From contig NZ_CP030287.1 in the NCBI RefSeq assembly GCF_003287935.1, positions 4,430,267-4,494,266 on the forward strand: DNA of 64,000 bases. The letters run 5' to 3'. The DNA is from Streptomyces sp. ICC1. GTDB lineage: Bacteria > Actinomycetota > Actinomycetes > Streptomycetales > Streptomycetaceae. The translations under genes and the position numbers were made by a program. Positions 27,872 to 35,642 of this stretch are shown here, piece after piece (the stretch's first letter is position 1; each line of letters starts with the position of its first letter). The notes under the pieces are model-generated. The model saw nothing but the letters and a program-made list of their open reading frames with translations, made no database searches and was not told the origin of the DNA.

Positions 27872-29017
27872 GTGAACGAATTTGCGGTGCAGGGCGGACC
27901 GGCGGACGCGGACATGGGCGTGGGCGCGGACATGGGCGTGGGCGCGGACATGGGCGTGGACGTGGACGTGGTGGTCGTGGGCGCGGGTCAGGCGGGCCTC
28001 TCCAGCGCCCACCACCTGGCGCGGGCGGGCATGGGCCACGTGGTCTTGGACCACGCGCCGCGCCCCGGCGGCGCCTGGCAGTTCCGCTGGCCCTCGCTCA
28101 CCTACGGCAAGGTCCACGGCATGCACGCGCTGCCCGGGATGGAGCTGACCGGAGCCGATCCGCTGCGGCCGTCCTCCGAGGTGGTCTCCGAGTACTTCGC
28201 CGCCTACGAGGACCGCTTCGACCTGCGCGTACGCCGCCCCGTGGACGTCACGGCCGTACGCGAGGGGGCGGGCGGCCGGCTGCTGGTGGAGTCACGGTCC
28301 GAGACCTGGTCGGCGCGGGCGCTGATCAACGCCACCGGAACCTGGGACCGGCCGTTCTGGCCGCGCCACCCGGGCCAGGAGACCTTCCGCGGCCGCCAGC
28401 TGCACACGGCGAACTACCCCGGGCCGCAGGAGTTCGCCGGAGCCCGGGTCGTGGTGGTGGGCGGCGGCACCTCGGCGGTGCAGCACCTGCTGGAGATCGC
28501 CGAGGTGGCGGCGGAGACCACCTGGGTCACCCGCCGGCCCCCGGTGTTCCGCGACGGGGACTTCGGCGAGGCCGAGGGCCGCGCGGCAGTGGCCCTGGTG
28601 GAGGACCGCGTCCGACGGGGACTGCCTCCGCAGAGCGTGGTCAGCGTCACCGGACTGCCCCTGAACGAGGCGGTCCGGGGCGGACTGGCATCGGGGGTCC
28701 TGGAGCGCCGTCCCGCTTTCGACCACCTCACGGCCACCGGGGTCGCCTGGGCGGACGGGAGCCGGGTGGAGGCGGACGTGATCGTCTGGGCCACCGGCTT
28801 CCGCCCGGCCATCGACCACCTGGCCCCGCTGCGCCTGCGCGAGCCCGGCGGCGGCATCCGGCTCGACGGCACCCGCGCGGTCCGCGACGAGCGGGTCCAC
28901 CTGGTCGGCTACGGCCCTTCGGCGTCGACCATCGGCGCCAACCGCGCGGGCGGCGCCGCGGTCCGCGAGATCCACCGCCTCCTCACCCGCACCCCGGCGG
29001 CCGTCCGCAAGACTTAG
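27872..29017 (+). CDS. FAD/NAD(P)-binding oxidoreductase (flavin-containing monooxygenase-like)
   Basis: The protein has an FAD Rossmann motif VVVGAGQAGLSSA near residue 33, PGGAWQFRWPSLTYGKVHGMHALPGM, a second NAD(P)H motif VVVVGGGTSAVQHL in the middle and an ATGFRP motif near the C-terminal third. This is the pattern of FMO/Baeyer-Villiger-like enzymes; the exact reaction is unknown. The start is unclear. GTG at 27872 has no obvious ribosome site. Three 18-bp repeats that each contain an ATG (27911-27964) offer in-frame alternatives. The last codons and stop lie inside a 39-bp palindrome shared with mltG. Position after ssuD suggests organosulfur work, but this is inference. Confidence 0.82.
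   Translation: MNEFAVQGGPADADMGVGADMGVGADMGVDVDVVVVGAGQAGLSSAHHLARAGMGHVVLDHAPRPGGAWQFRWPSLTYGKVHGMHALPGMELTGADPLRPSSEVVSEYFAAYEDRFDLRVRRPVDVTAVREGAGGRLLVESRSETWSARALINATGTWDRPFWPRHPGQETFRGRQLHTANYPGPQEFAGARVVVVGGGTSAVQHLLEIAEVAAETTWVTRRPPVFRDGDFGEAEGRAAVALVEDRVRRGLPPQSVVSVTGLPLNEAVRGGLASGVLERRPAFDHLTATGVAWADGSRVEADVIVWATGFRPAIDHLAPLRLREPGGGIRLDGTRAVRDERVHLVGYGPSASTIGANRAGGAAVREIHRLLTRTPAAVRKT
27911..27964 (+). repeat. 18-bp tandem repeat (3 units) at a gene start
   Basis: Units at 27911, 27929 and 27947 follow the pattern GACATGGGCGTGGGCGCG, the last with two changes. Each adds six residues (DMGVGA-like) at the N-terminus of the flavoprotein and each carries an ATG, so the true start may vary with copy number. 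Confidence 0.85.
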
Positions 29018-29089
29018 GCCGTCTCTTTCGGATCTTGCCGGGCGTCGCGGGCCCGGCAAGATCCGAAAGAGACGGCCTAAGTCTTGCGG
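29005..29089. repeat. 39-bp perfect inverted repeat joining two convergent genes
   Basis: Arms 29005-29043 and 29051-29089 are perfectly complementary around a 7-base loop. Each arm contains the last coding triplets and stop (AAG-ACT-TAG) of one convergent gene, so both proteins end in Arg-Lys-Thr. It would act as a strong bidirectional terminator. Each side has a TA dinucleotide next to GGCCGTCTC, so a small inverted-repeat mobile element with TA target duplication is also possible. Confidence 0.85.
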
Positions 29090-29916
29090 GAGGCGGACCG
29101 GAGGCGGTTGAACTCGGCCACGTGGCGCTTGTGTTCCTCGTAGGTCGCCGAGAAGCGGGTGTCCCCCTGCTTCACGGTGACGAAGAAGAGCCAGTCCCCG
29201 GGTGTCGGCGCGACCGCCGCCGCCATGGCCTCCAGGCCGGGGCTGTCGATCGGCGTCGGGGGCAGGCCCTGGCGCTCGTACGTGTTGAAGGGGCTGTCGA
29301 TCTTCGTCTCGCTCAGCTTGGTGTCCACCGTGGCGCGGTTCAGCGCGTAGTTGATGGTGGAGTCCATCTGCAGCGGCATCGACTTCGCCAGCCGGTTGTG
29401 CACCACCCGGGCGACCTTGCCCATGTCGGCGCGGGTGTCGGCCTCCGCCTCGATGATGCTGGCGAGGGTGGCCGTCTGGTAGGGGGTCATCCCGTGGGCT
29501 CCGGCGCCGTCCGCGACGGCCTTGGTGGCGAGCTTCTCGTTGGCCGTCTCGACCATGTAGGCCAGCAGCGCGGCCGGCGTGGTTTTGGAGGTCACCGGAT
29601 ACGTGGCCGGGAAGAGGTACCCCTCCGGATTGCCCTTCGCCTCGGCCGGCAGGGGCAGTGCGGCCGTCGTTGCGGCCGCCTTGGCGGAGCCGGCCGGGAG
29701 CTTCAGCTCGCGGTCGATCGCGGCGTAGACCTGGGGGGCCCGCCAGCCCTCGGGGATCAGCAGCTGGCGCGGTTTCTCGGGCGCTTCCGCGCGGGGCAGC
29801 AGGGGAATCAGGACGGCTGCCCCGAGGCCCAGGAGCATGCCGAGGAAGAGCGCCAGCCGACCCCGGCGGGTGAGCCGGGAACGGCGCGGTGACGGCGGCC
29901 GGTTCTCATGACGCAT
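29077..29916 (-). CDS. MltG-family endolytic transglycosylase (YceG-like)
   Basis: The 279-residue protein has a cytoplasmic basic N-terminus, one membrane helix at residues about 20-40, and the YceG/MltG catalytic region. The motif LASIIEAEA places the catalytic glutamate at E156, followed by VVHNRLAKSMPLQMDSTINYAL and DSPFNTYERQGLPPTPIDSPG, all diagnostic. MltG cuts nascent glycan strands and sets chain length. It is shorter than the large housekeeping MltG of Streptomyces, so it is probably a second, compact paralog. No strong ribosome site precedes the ATG at 29916. Confidence 0.9.
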   Translation of the reverse strand: MRHENRPPSPRRSRLTRRGRLALFLGMLLGLGAAVLIPLLPRAEAPEKPRQLLIPEGWRAPQVYAAIDRELKLPAGSAKAAATTAALPLPAEAKGNPEGYLFPATYPVTSKTTPAALLAYMVETANEKLATKAVADGAGAHGMTPYQTATLASIIEAEADTRADMGKVARVVHNRLAKSMPLQMDSTINYALNRATVDTKLSETKIDSPFNTYERQGLPPTPIDSPGLEAMAAAVAPTPGDWLFFVTVKQGDTRFSATYEEHKRHVAEFNRLRSASRKT

Positions 29917-29979
29917 ACGGGAACGCTAACCCGCGAAGCGGCTCATTTCCGGCATCCAGCCCGTGCGCCGGTCATACGA

Positions 29980-31929
29980 TCACACGTTCACCGGGGTCGG
30001 GTCGGCTCCTCGTAGCACCTCGGGCTTGAAGCCCCCGGGCTTGAGGTTCTCCTTCGCGAGCACGAGTCCCTCGGGCTTGAGCGCGGTCTCGGGCTTGAGC
30101 GCGGTCTCCGGCTTGAGCGCGGTCTCCCGGTCCCGGCGGACGAGGGCCGCATACCGGCCGTCGGCTGCCAGCAGCTCCTCGTGGGTCCCGCGCTCGGCGA
30201 TCCGGCCTCCGTCGAGAACCACGATCTGGTCGACGTCGCGGACGGTGGAGAGGCGGTGGGCGATGGTGATGGTGGTGCGCCCCTGGGAGAGGTTGTCGAT
30301 GGCGCGCTGCACGGCATGCTCGGTACGGGTGTCCAGTGCACTGGTGGCCTCGTCGAGGATCAGGACCGGAGGGTCGCGCAGGATCGTGCGCGCGATGGCC
30401 AGGCGCTGCTTCTCGCCGCCGGAGAAGCGGTATCCGCGCTCGCCGACCAGGGTGTCGTACCCGTCGGGCAGGGAGGCGATGTGCTCGTGGATCTGGGCCG
30501 CGCGGGCCGCTTCCACCATCTCCTCGTCGGTGGCGTCCGGCTTGGCGAAGCGCAGGTTGTCGGCCACGGAAGCGTGGAAGAGGTAGGTCTCCTGGGATAC
30601 CACGCCGATGGAGCGGGCCAGCGAGTCGAAGTCGAGGTCGCGGACGTCCACCCCGTCGAGGGCGACCCGGCCGCCGGTGACGTCGTAGAGCCGGGGGACG
30701 AGGTAGCTCAGCGTGCTCTTGCCGGATCCGGTCGGGCCCACCACGGCCAGGGAGCCGCCGGCGGGGACGGTGATGTCGATGCCCGTCAGGGTGGGGCCGC
30801 TCTTGGCGTCGTACGCGAAGTGCACGTCTTCCAGACGGACCTCCCCCCTCGCGCGGTCGAGGCGGACGGGGTCCTCGCGCTCGGTGATGTCCACCGGCAG
30901 GTCGAGGTACTCGAAGATGCGGGCGAACAGGGCGAGGGAAGTCTGTATCTGGACGCCTGTCGACAGCAGGCTCACGGCGGGCCGGAACAGGCCCTGCTGG
31001 AGCGAGACGAAGGCGACGAGGGTGCCGACCGACAGCGAGGGCGTGCCGGTCTGCAGGGCCACGCCGGCCGCCCAGTAGATGAGGGCGGGCATGGCGGCCA
31101 TGACGATGCCGATGGTCGACATCCGCCAGCGGCCGGCCATGCTGGAGCGCACTTCGAGGTCGACGAGCTGCTCGGACTCCTCGGCGAAGGACTTGGTGAG
31201 GGAGTCGGCGCGGCCCATCGTGCGGCCGAGCAGGATGCCGCTGACCGACAGGGACTCGGTGACCGTCGCGGCCATCGTGGCCATCTGCTTCTGGCGCTGC
31301 GCGGTGATCTTCTTGCGCTCGCGGCCGACCCGGCGGCTGATCCACACGAAGACGGGCAGCAGGAGCAGCGAGATGACCGTCAGCCGCCAGTCCAGCGCGA
31401 GCATCGCGACGACGGAGGCGATCACGGCCGTCGCGTTGGAGACGAGGGAGGTCGCCGTGGAGGTGACCGTCGCCTGCATGCCGCCGATGTCGTTGGCGAT
31501 GCGGGACTGCACCTCGCCGGTGCGCGTGCGGGTGAAGAAGGCCAGGGGCATCCGCTGGAGCTGTGCGTAGACGGCGGTGCGCAGGTCGTGCATGACCCGC
31601 TGGCCGACCGTGGTGGATATCAGGGTCTGGAGCACGCCGAAGACGCTGGTGACGACGGCGGTCGCGATCATGCCGAGGGCGAGCAGGCTGAGCAGCCCGG
31701 TGCGGCCCTGCGGGATCGCGACGTCCAGGATCGCCTTGAGCAGGAACGGCGAAGCGACGCCGACCAGCGAGGAGGCGGCGACGAGCAGGCCGACGACGGC
31801 GAGGCGGCTGCGGTAGGGCCGGAAGAGGCCGACGATGCGGCGCAGCTCACGCGGCCGCTCGGCCGGGGAGGGACCGCTCGGGTCCAGGGATTCCTTCGAT
31901 GGGGTCCACTCGGGTTCTTTGGGGCGCAT
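29980..31929 (-). CDS. ABC exporter, fused permease-ATPase
   Basis: The 649-residue protein has six membrane helices (residues about 40-310) and a full ATPase domain: Walker A GPTGSGKST near residue 397, signature FSGGEKQRLAIAR, Walker B VLILDEATSALD and H-loop TIAHRLSTVRD. It probably works as a homodimer. The C-terminus is unusual: a six-residue ALKPET-type repeat and a further Lys/Pro/Gly-rich tail. AAGGAGG sits just before the ATG at 31929. It is divergent from a MarR gene, and a palindrome overlies its likely promoter, so a MarR-controlled multidrug or lipid exporter is likely. Confidence 0.92.
   Translation of the reverse strand: MRPKEPEWTPSKESLDPSGPSPAERPRELRRIVGLFRPYRSRLAVVGLLVAASSLVGVASPFLLKAILDVAIPQGRTGLLSLLALGMIATAVVTSVFGVLQTLISTTVGQRVMHDLRTAVYAQLQRMPLAFFTRTRTGEVQSRIANDIGGMQATVTSTATSLVSNATAVIASVVAMLALDWRLTVISLLLLPVFVWISRRVGRERKKITAQRQKQMATMAATVTESLSVSGILLGRTMGRADSLTKSFAEESEQLVDLEVRSSMAGRWRMSTIGIVMAAMPALIYWAAGVALQTGTPSLSVGTLVAFVSLQQGLFRPAVSLLSTGVQIQTSLALFARIFEYLDLPVDITEREDPVRLDRARGEVRLEDVHFAYDAKSGPTLTGIDITVPAGGSLAVVGPTGSGKSTLSYLVPRLYDVTGGRVALDGVDVRDLDFDSLARSIGVVSQETYLFHASVADNLRFAKPDATDEEMVEAARAAQIHEHIASLPDGYDTLVGERGYRFSGGEKQRLAIARTILRDPPVLILDEATSALDTRTEHAVQRAIDNLSQGRTTITIAHRLSTVRDVDQIVVLDGGRIAERGTHEELLAADGRYAALVRRDRETALKPETALKPETALKPEGLVLAKENLKPGGFKPEVLRGADPTPVNV
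30074..30127 (-). repeat. 18-bp tandem repeat in the ABC exporter C-terminal tail
   Basis: Three 18-bp units (30074-30091, 30092-30109, 30110-30127), nearly identical, encode the ETALKP repeats. In-frame length makes copy-number change harmless to the reading frame. Confidence 0.85.
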
Positions 31930-31964
31930 GGGCCTCCTTCATGACAGCGGACGAGACTCGCATG

Positions 31965-31994
31965 AGCATAGCTCATTGTTACCTATACTCACAA
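31965..31994 (-). promoter_or_regulatory. Putative promoter of the ABC exporter
   Basis: On the minus strand TTGTGA (31994-31989) and TATGCT (31970-31965) are separated by 18 bases, a reasonable sigma-70-type promoter 36 bases before the start codon. Confidence 0.5.
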
Positions 31995-31997
31995 TGA
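31973..31997. promoter_or_regulatory. MarR-type operator palindrome
   Basis: Arms TCATTGT (31973-31979) and ACAATGA (31991-31997) flank an 11-base centre. The palindrome covers the spacer and -35 of the predicted exporter promoter and lies 40 bases before the MarR start, in an AT-rich pocket unlike its surroundings. Repression of both divergent genes is likely. Confidence 0.6.
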
Positions 31998-32036
31998 ATC
32001 TGGTCCTGATACTGTTCCCATTATGAGGACCGCAGC

Positions 32037-32498
32037 ATGAGCACCGCTTCCGAGACCGACAGCACCGACGGCATCCTGGCCGAGCAGCTGCTGCGCCTGA
32101 CCCGGCGCCTCCACCGCATCCAGAAACGCCATCTGGAGCCGCTCGGCATCACCCCGGCGCAGTCCCGCCTGCTGCGCACGGTCGCCCACCTCTCCGCCGT
32201 GCAGCCGCCCCGGATGGCCGACCTCGCCGCCCGGCTGGAGGTCGTGCCCCGGGCCGTGACCACGCTCGTCGACGGGCTGGAGAGCGCCGACTGCGTGCGC
32301 CGCGCGCCGGACCCCGCGAACCGCCGCGTCATAAGGATCGAGCTCACGGACACCGGCCGCGCCACGCTGCGCCGGCTGCGCAACGCGCGAACCGGCGCCG
32401 CAGAGGAGATCCTGGCTCCATTGACCGCCGATCAGCGCGAGGTGCTCGGCGGCCTGCTGAACGCTCTGGCGGACGCCCCGGCGGAGCGCGGCTGCTGA
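32037..32498 (+). CDS. MarR-family transcriptional regulator
   Basis: The 153-residue protein has the MarR winged helix at residues about 30-105: LGITPAQSRLLRTVAHL, RMADLAARLEVVPRAVTTLVDGLESADCVRRAPDPANRRVIRIELTDTG, the last segment being the wing. GAGGAC lies before the ATG at 32037. It is divergent from the ABC exporter gene with a shared palindrome at 31973-31997, so it very likely represses the exporter and itself, released by an exported compound. Ligand unknown. Confidence 0.93.
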   Translation: MSTASETDSTDGILAEQLLRLTRRLHRIQKRHLEPLGITPAQSRLLRTVAHLSAVQPPRMADLAARLEVVPRAVTTLVDGLESADCVRRAPDPANRRVIRIELTDTGRATLRRLRNARTGAAEEILAPLTADQREVLGGLLNALADAPAERGC

Positions 32499-32593
32499 CC
32501 TGGTGCGGAGCCGGCCACGCACGGGCCGGGGCTGCGCCGAACGGGTGAGCGCGCCGGAGCCCGAGCGAGTCCGAGCCCGTCGGAGGGACGCAC

Positions 32594-35530
32594 ATGCCGC
32601 TGCTGGAACCGAAGCCCGGGGCACTGCGCCCGCGCACCGTCAGCGGCCCCGCCCCCGACCGGGTGCCCGACCGGCGGGCGGGCGGGACCCCCGAGCCCCT
32701 GCGCCGGGAGCTGACCGAGCTGCTCGGCGCCGGCAAGGTGCTGGGAGACGTCTCCGACCTGGTCCGCTACGCCTCGGACGCCTCCCCGTACCGGTTCCTG
32801 CCCGAGGTCGTCGTGATCGCCGAGGACATCGACGACATCTCCGCCGTCCTGTCCTACGCCCACGGAAAACAGCGCGAGGTGGTCTTCCGCGCCGCCGGCA
32901 CCTCGCTCAACGGCCAGGCCCAGGGCGAGGACATCCTGGTCGACGTCCGCCGCCACTGGGCCGGCGTCGAGGTCCTGGACGGCGGCCGCCGGGCCCGGAT
33001 CCAGCCCGGCACCACCGTGCTGCGGGCCAACGCCGCGCTCGCCCGCCACGGCCGCGTGCTCGGCCCCGACCCGGCCAGCGCCATCGCCTGCACCCTCGGC
33101 GGAGTCGTCGCGAACAACGCCTCCGGCATGACGGCGGGCACCACGAGGAACTCGTACCGCACCCTGTCCTCGCTCACCTTCGTGCTGCCGAGCGGCACCG
33201 TCGTCGACACCGCCGACCCGCTGGCCGACGAGGAGCTGGCGCGGGCCGAGCCCGCCGTGTGCCACGGCCTCATGGAGATCAAGAGGGAGATCGAGGCCGA
33301 TCCGGAGCTCGTCGCCCGCATCCGGGCCAAGTACGAGATCAAGAACACCACCGGCTACCGCCTGGACGCCTACCTCGACGGCAACACCCCCGTGGAGATC
33401 CTGCGCGGGCTGATGGTCGGCTCCGAGGGCACGCTCGGCTTCATCTCCGAAGTCGTCTTCGACACCCTGCCGCTGGACCGCGAGCTCACCAGCGGGCTGC
33501 TCTTCTTCCCCTCGCTGCCCGCCGCGGCGGCCGCCGTACCGCTCTTCAACGAGGCGGGGGCGCTGGCCGTCGAGCTGATGGACGGCAACACCCTGCGCGC
33601 CTCGGTGAGCGTCGCCGGCGTACCCGCCGACTGGGCCTCGCTGCCCAAGGACACCACCGCCCTGCTGGTGGAGTTCCGCGCGCCCGACGAGGCCGGGCGC
33701 GCGGAGTACGAGCGGCGCGCCGCGCGGGTGGCCGCCGGGCTGGACCTGGTGGCGCCGGTGGCCTCGGTGACCAATGCCTTCACCCGCGACGCGAAGACCA
33801 TCTCCGGCCACTGGAAGGCCCGCAAGGCCTTCGTCACGGCCGTCGGCGGCGCCCGCGCCTCCGGCACCACCCTGATCACCGAGGATTTCGCCGTCCCCCC
33901 GTCCCGGCTGGCCGAGGCCTGCGAGGCCCTCCTCGAACTCCAGGCGGAGCACGGGTTCGACGCGGCCGTCGCCGGCCACGCCGCCCACGGCAACCTGCAC
34001 TTCCTGCTCGCCTTCGACGCCGCCGAACCCGCCGACGTCGCCCGGTACGCCGCCTTCATGGACGCCTTCTGCCGGCTCACCGTGGAGCGCTTCGACGGCT
34101 CCCTGAAGGCCGAGCACTCCACCGGCCGCAACATGGCCCCCTTCCTGGAACTGGAGTGGGGGCCCCGGGCCACCGAGCTGATGTGGCGCACCAAGCGGGT
34201 CCTCGACCCCGACCTGGTGCTCGCCCCGCGGATCCTCCTCGACCGCGACCCGAAGGCGCACCTGCGCGGCCTGAAGACCATCCCGCGGGTGGAGGCGCTC
34301 GCCGACCCCTGCATCGAGTGCGGGTTCTGCGAACCGACCTGCCCCAGCGAGGACCTGACGACCACTCCGCGCCAGCGGATCGTGCTGCGCCGCGAGATGA
34401 TGCGCCAGCAGCCCGGCTCCCCCGTGCTCGACGGGCTCCTCGGCGCCTACGGATACGACGCCGTGGACACCTGCGCCGGCGACTCCACCTGCAAGCTCGC
34501 CTGCCCCGTCGGCATCGACACCGGCGCCCTCATGAAGGAATTCCGCCACCGCCGGCACAGCCCGCGCGAGGAGCGTGCCGCGGAGCTCGCCGCCCGGCGG
34601 TTCCGGACGGTCGAAGCGGCCGCGCGGCTGGCCGTGGCCGCCGCCGACAAGATCACCGACACCGTCGGGGACCGCGTGCTGGAGGCCCTGACGGGAGCCG
34701 CGCGCAAGGCCGTACGACCGGACCTGGTCCCGGAGTGGCTGCCGCAGATCCCCGGCGCCGCGGCCCGCAGGCTCCCCGTGACCCGGCGGGTGGGCGCCGC
34801 GGCCGTGTACTACCCGGCCTGCGTCAACCGGATCTTCGGCGGACCCGACGGCATGGCCGGCCCCTCCCTGCCGGAGGCCGTGGTCGCGGTGTCGGAGCGG
34901 GCCGGGAAGCCGGTGTGGATCCCCCGGGACGTGACCGGCACCTGCTGCGCGACGATCTGGCACTCCAAGGGCTACGACGCGGGCAACCGCGTGATGGCCA
35001 ACCGGATCGTGGCGGCAGCCTGGGGCTGGACGGCCGGCGGCCGGCTCCCGCTCGTGGTCGACGCGTCCTCCTGCACCCTGGGCATCGCCCACGAGGTGGT
35101 CCTCTACCTGACCGACGACAACCGGGCGCTCCACGCCGAGCTGCGGATCGTCGACTCCATCGTCTGGGCCGCCGAGGAGCTGCTGCCGCGCCTGGAGATC
35201 CGGCGCACGGTCGGCTCGGCGGTCCTCCACCCCACCTGCTCGATGCGGCACTTGGACGACGAGGGCAGCCTGCGGGCCGTGGCCGAGGCCTGCGCGGACG
35301 AGGTGGTGGTCCCGTACGACGCGGGGTGCTGCGCCTTCGCGGGCGACCGCGGCATGCTGCACCCGGAGCTGACGCGATCGGCGACGGCGCGCGAGGCGGC
35401 CGAGGTGACGGCGCGATGGTTCGACGCGCACCTGTCGGCGAACCGGATGTGCGAGGTGGGCATGGACCGGGCCACCGGTCGCAGCTACTACTCGGCGCTG
35501 CTGGAGCTGGAGCGCGCCACCCGCCCCTGA
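32594..35530 (+). CDS. FAD-linked and Fe-S oxidoreductase, D-lactate dehydrogenase/glycolate oxidase type
   Basis: The 978-residue protein combines an FAD-binding PCMH domain (FRAAGTSLNGQAQGEDILVD, then GGVVANNASGM), an FAD-oxidase C-terminal domain (AGHAAHGNLHFLLAFD, MVGSEGTLGFISEV), a bis-4Fe-4S segment with CIECGFCEPTCP and CAGDSTCKLACPVGIDTG, and a C-terminal Cys-rich CCG-type region (ACVNRIF, CCATIWHSKGYDAGN, HPTCSM, GCCAFAGDRG). This is the layout of Dld-II/GlcD-GlcF-type dehydrogenases that oxidise D-lactate or other 2-hydroxy acids and feed electrons to the respiratory chain. The ATG at 32594 follows GGAGGG. It follows the MarR gene by 95 bases. Confidence 0.92.
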   Translation: MPLLEPKPGALRPRTVSGPAPDRVPDRRAGGTPEPLRRELTELLGAGKVLGDVSDLVRYASDASPYRFLPEVVVIAEDIDDISAVLSYAHGKQREVVFRAAGTSLNGQAQGEDILVDVRRHWAGVEVLDGGRRARIQPGTTVLRANAALARHGRVLGPDPASAIACTLGGVVANNASGMTAGTTRNSYRTLSSLTFVLPSGTVVDTADPLADEELARAEPAVCHGLMEIKREIEADPELVARIRAKYEIKNTTGYRLDAYLDGNTPVEILRGLMVGSEGTLGFISEVVFDTLPLDRELTSGLLFFPSLPAAAAAVPLFNEAGALAVELMDGNTLRASVSVAGVPADWASLPKDTTALLVEFRAPDEAGRAEYERRAARVAAGLDLVAPVASVTNAFTRDAKTISGHWKARKAFVTAVGGARASGTTLITEDFAVPPSRLAEACEALLELQAEHGFDAAVAGHAAHGNLHFLLAFDAAEPADVARYAAFMDAFCRLTVERFDGSLKAEHSTGRNMAPFLELEWGPRATELMWRTKRVLDPDLVLAPRILLDRDPKAHLRGLKTIPRVEALADPCIECGFCEPTCPSEDLTTTPRQRIVLRREMMRQQPGSPVLDGLLGAYGYDAVDTCAGDSTCKLACPVGIDTGALMKEFRHRRHSPREERAAELAARRFRTVEAAARLAVAAADKITDTVGDRVLEALTGAARKAVRPDLVPEWLPQIPGAAARRLPVTRRVGAAAVYYPACVNRIFGGPDGMAGPSLPEAVVAVSERAGKPVWIPRDVTGTCCATIWHSKGYDAGNRVMANRIVAAAWGWTAGGRLPLVVDASSCTLGIAHEVVLYLTDDNRALHAELRIVDSIVWAAEELLPRLEIRRTVGSAVLHPTCSMRHLDDEGSLRAVAEACADEVVVPYDAGCCAFAGDRGMLHPELTRSATAREAAEVTARWFDAHLSANRMCEVGMDRATGRSYYSALLELERATRP

Positions 35531-35642
35531 CGCCCCAGGTCTTCACGCGGAAGGCTTCGGCCAACGGAAAATCGATTGCCCTGGACCGGTCCGGAACGCG
35601 AACCTTGCACGGTTTGGACCACTCGACGAGTCATGGGGCGTC

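Noticed and set aside
23783..29017. Biosynthetic gene cluster around the P450, monooxygenase and flavoprotein
   Set aside because: No core biosynthetic enzyme (PKS, NRPS, terpene or RiPP) is nearby; the P450 is truncated and the other two genes fit organosulfur use.
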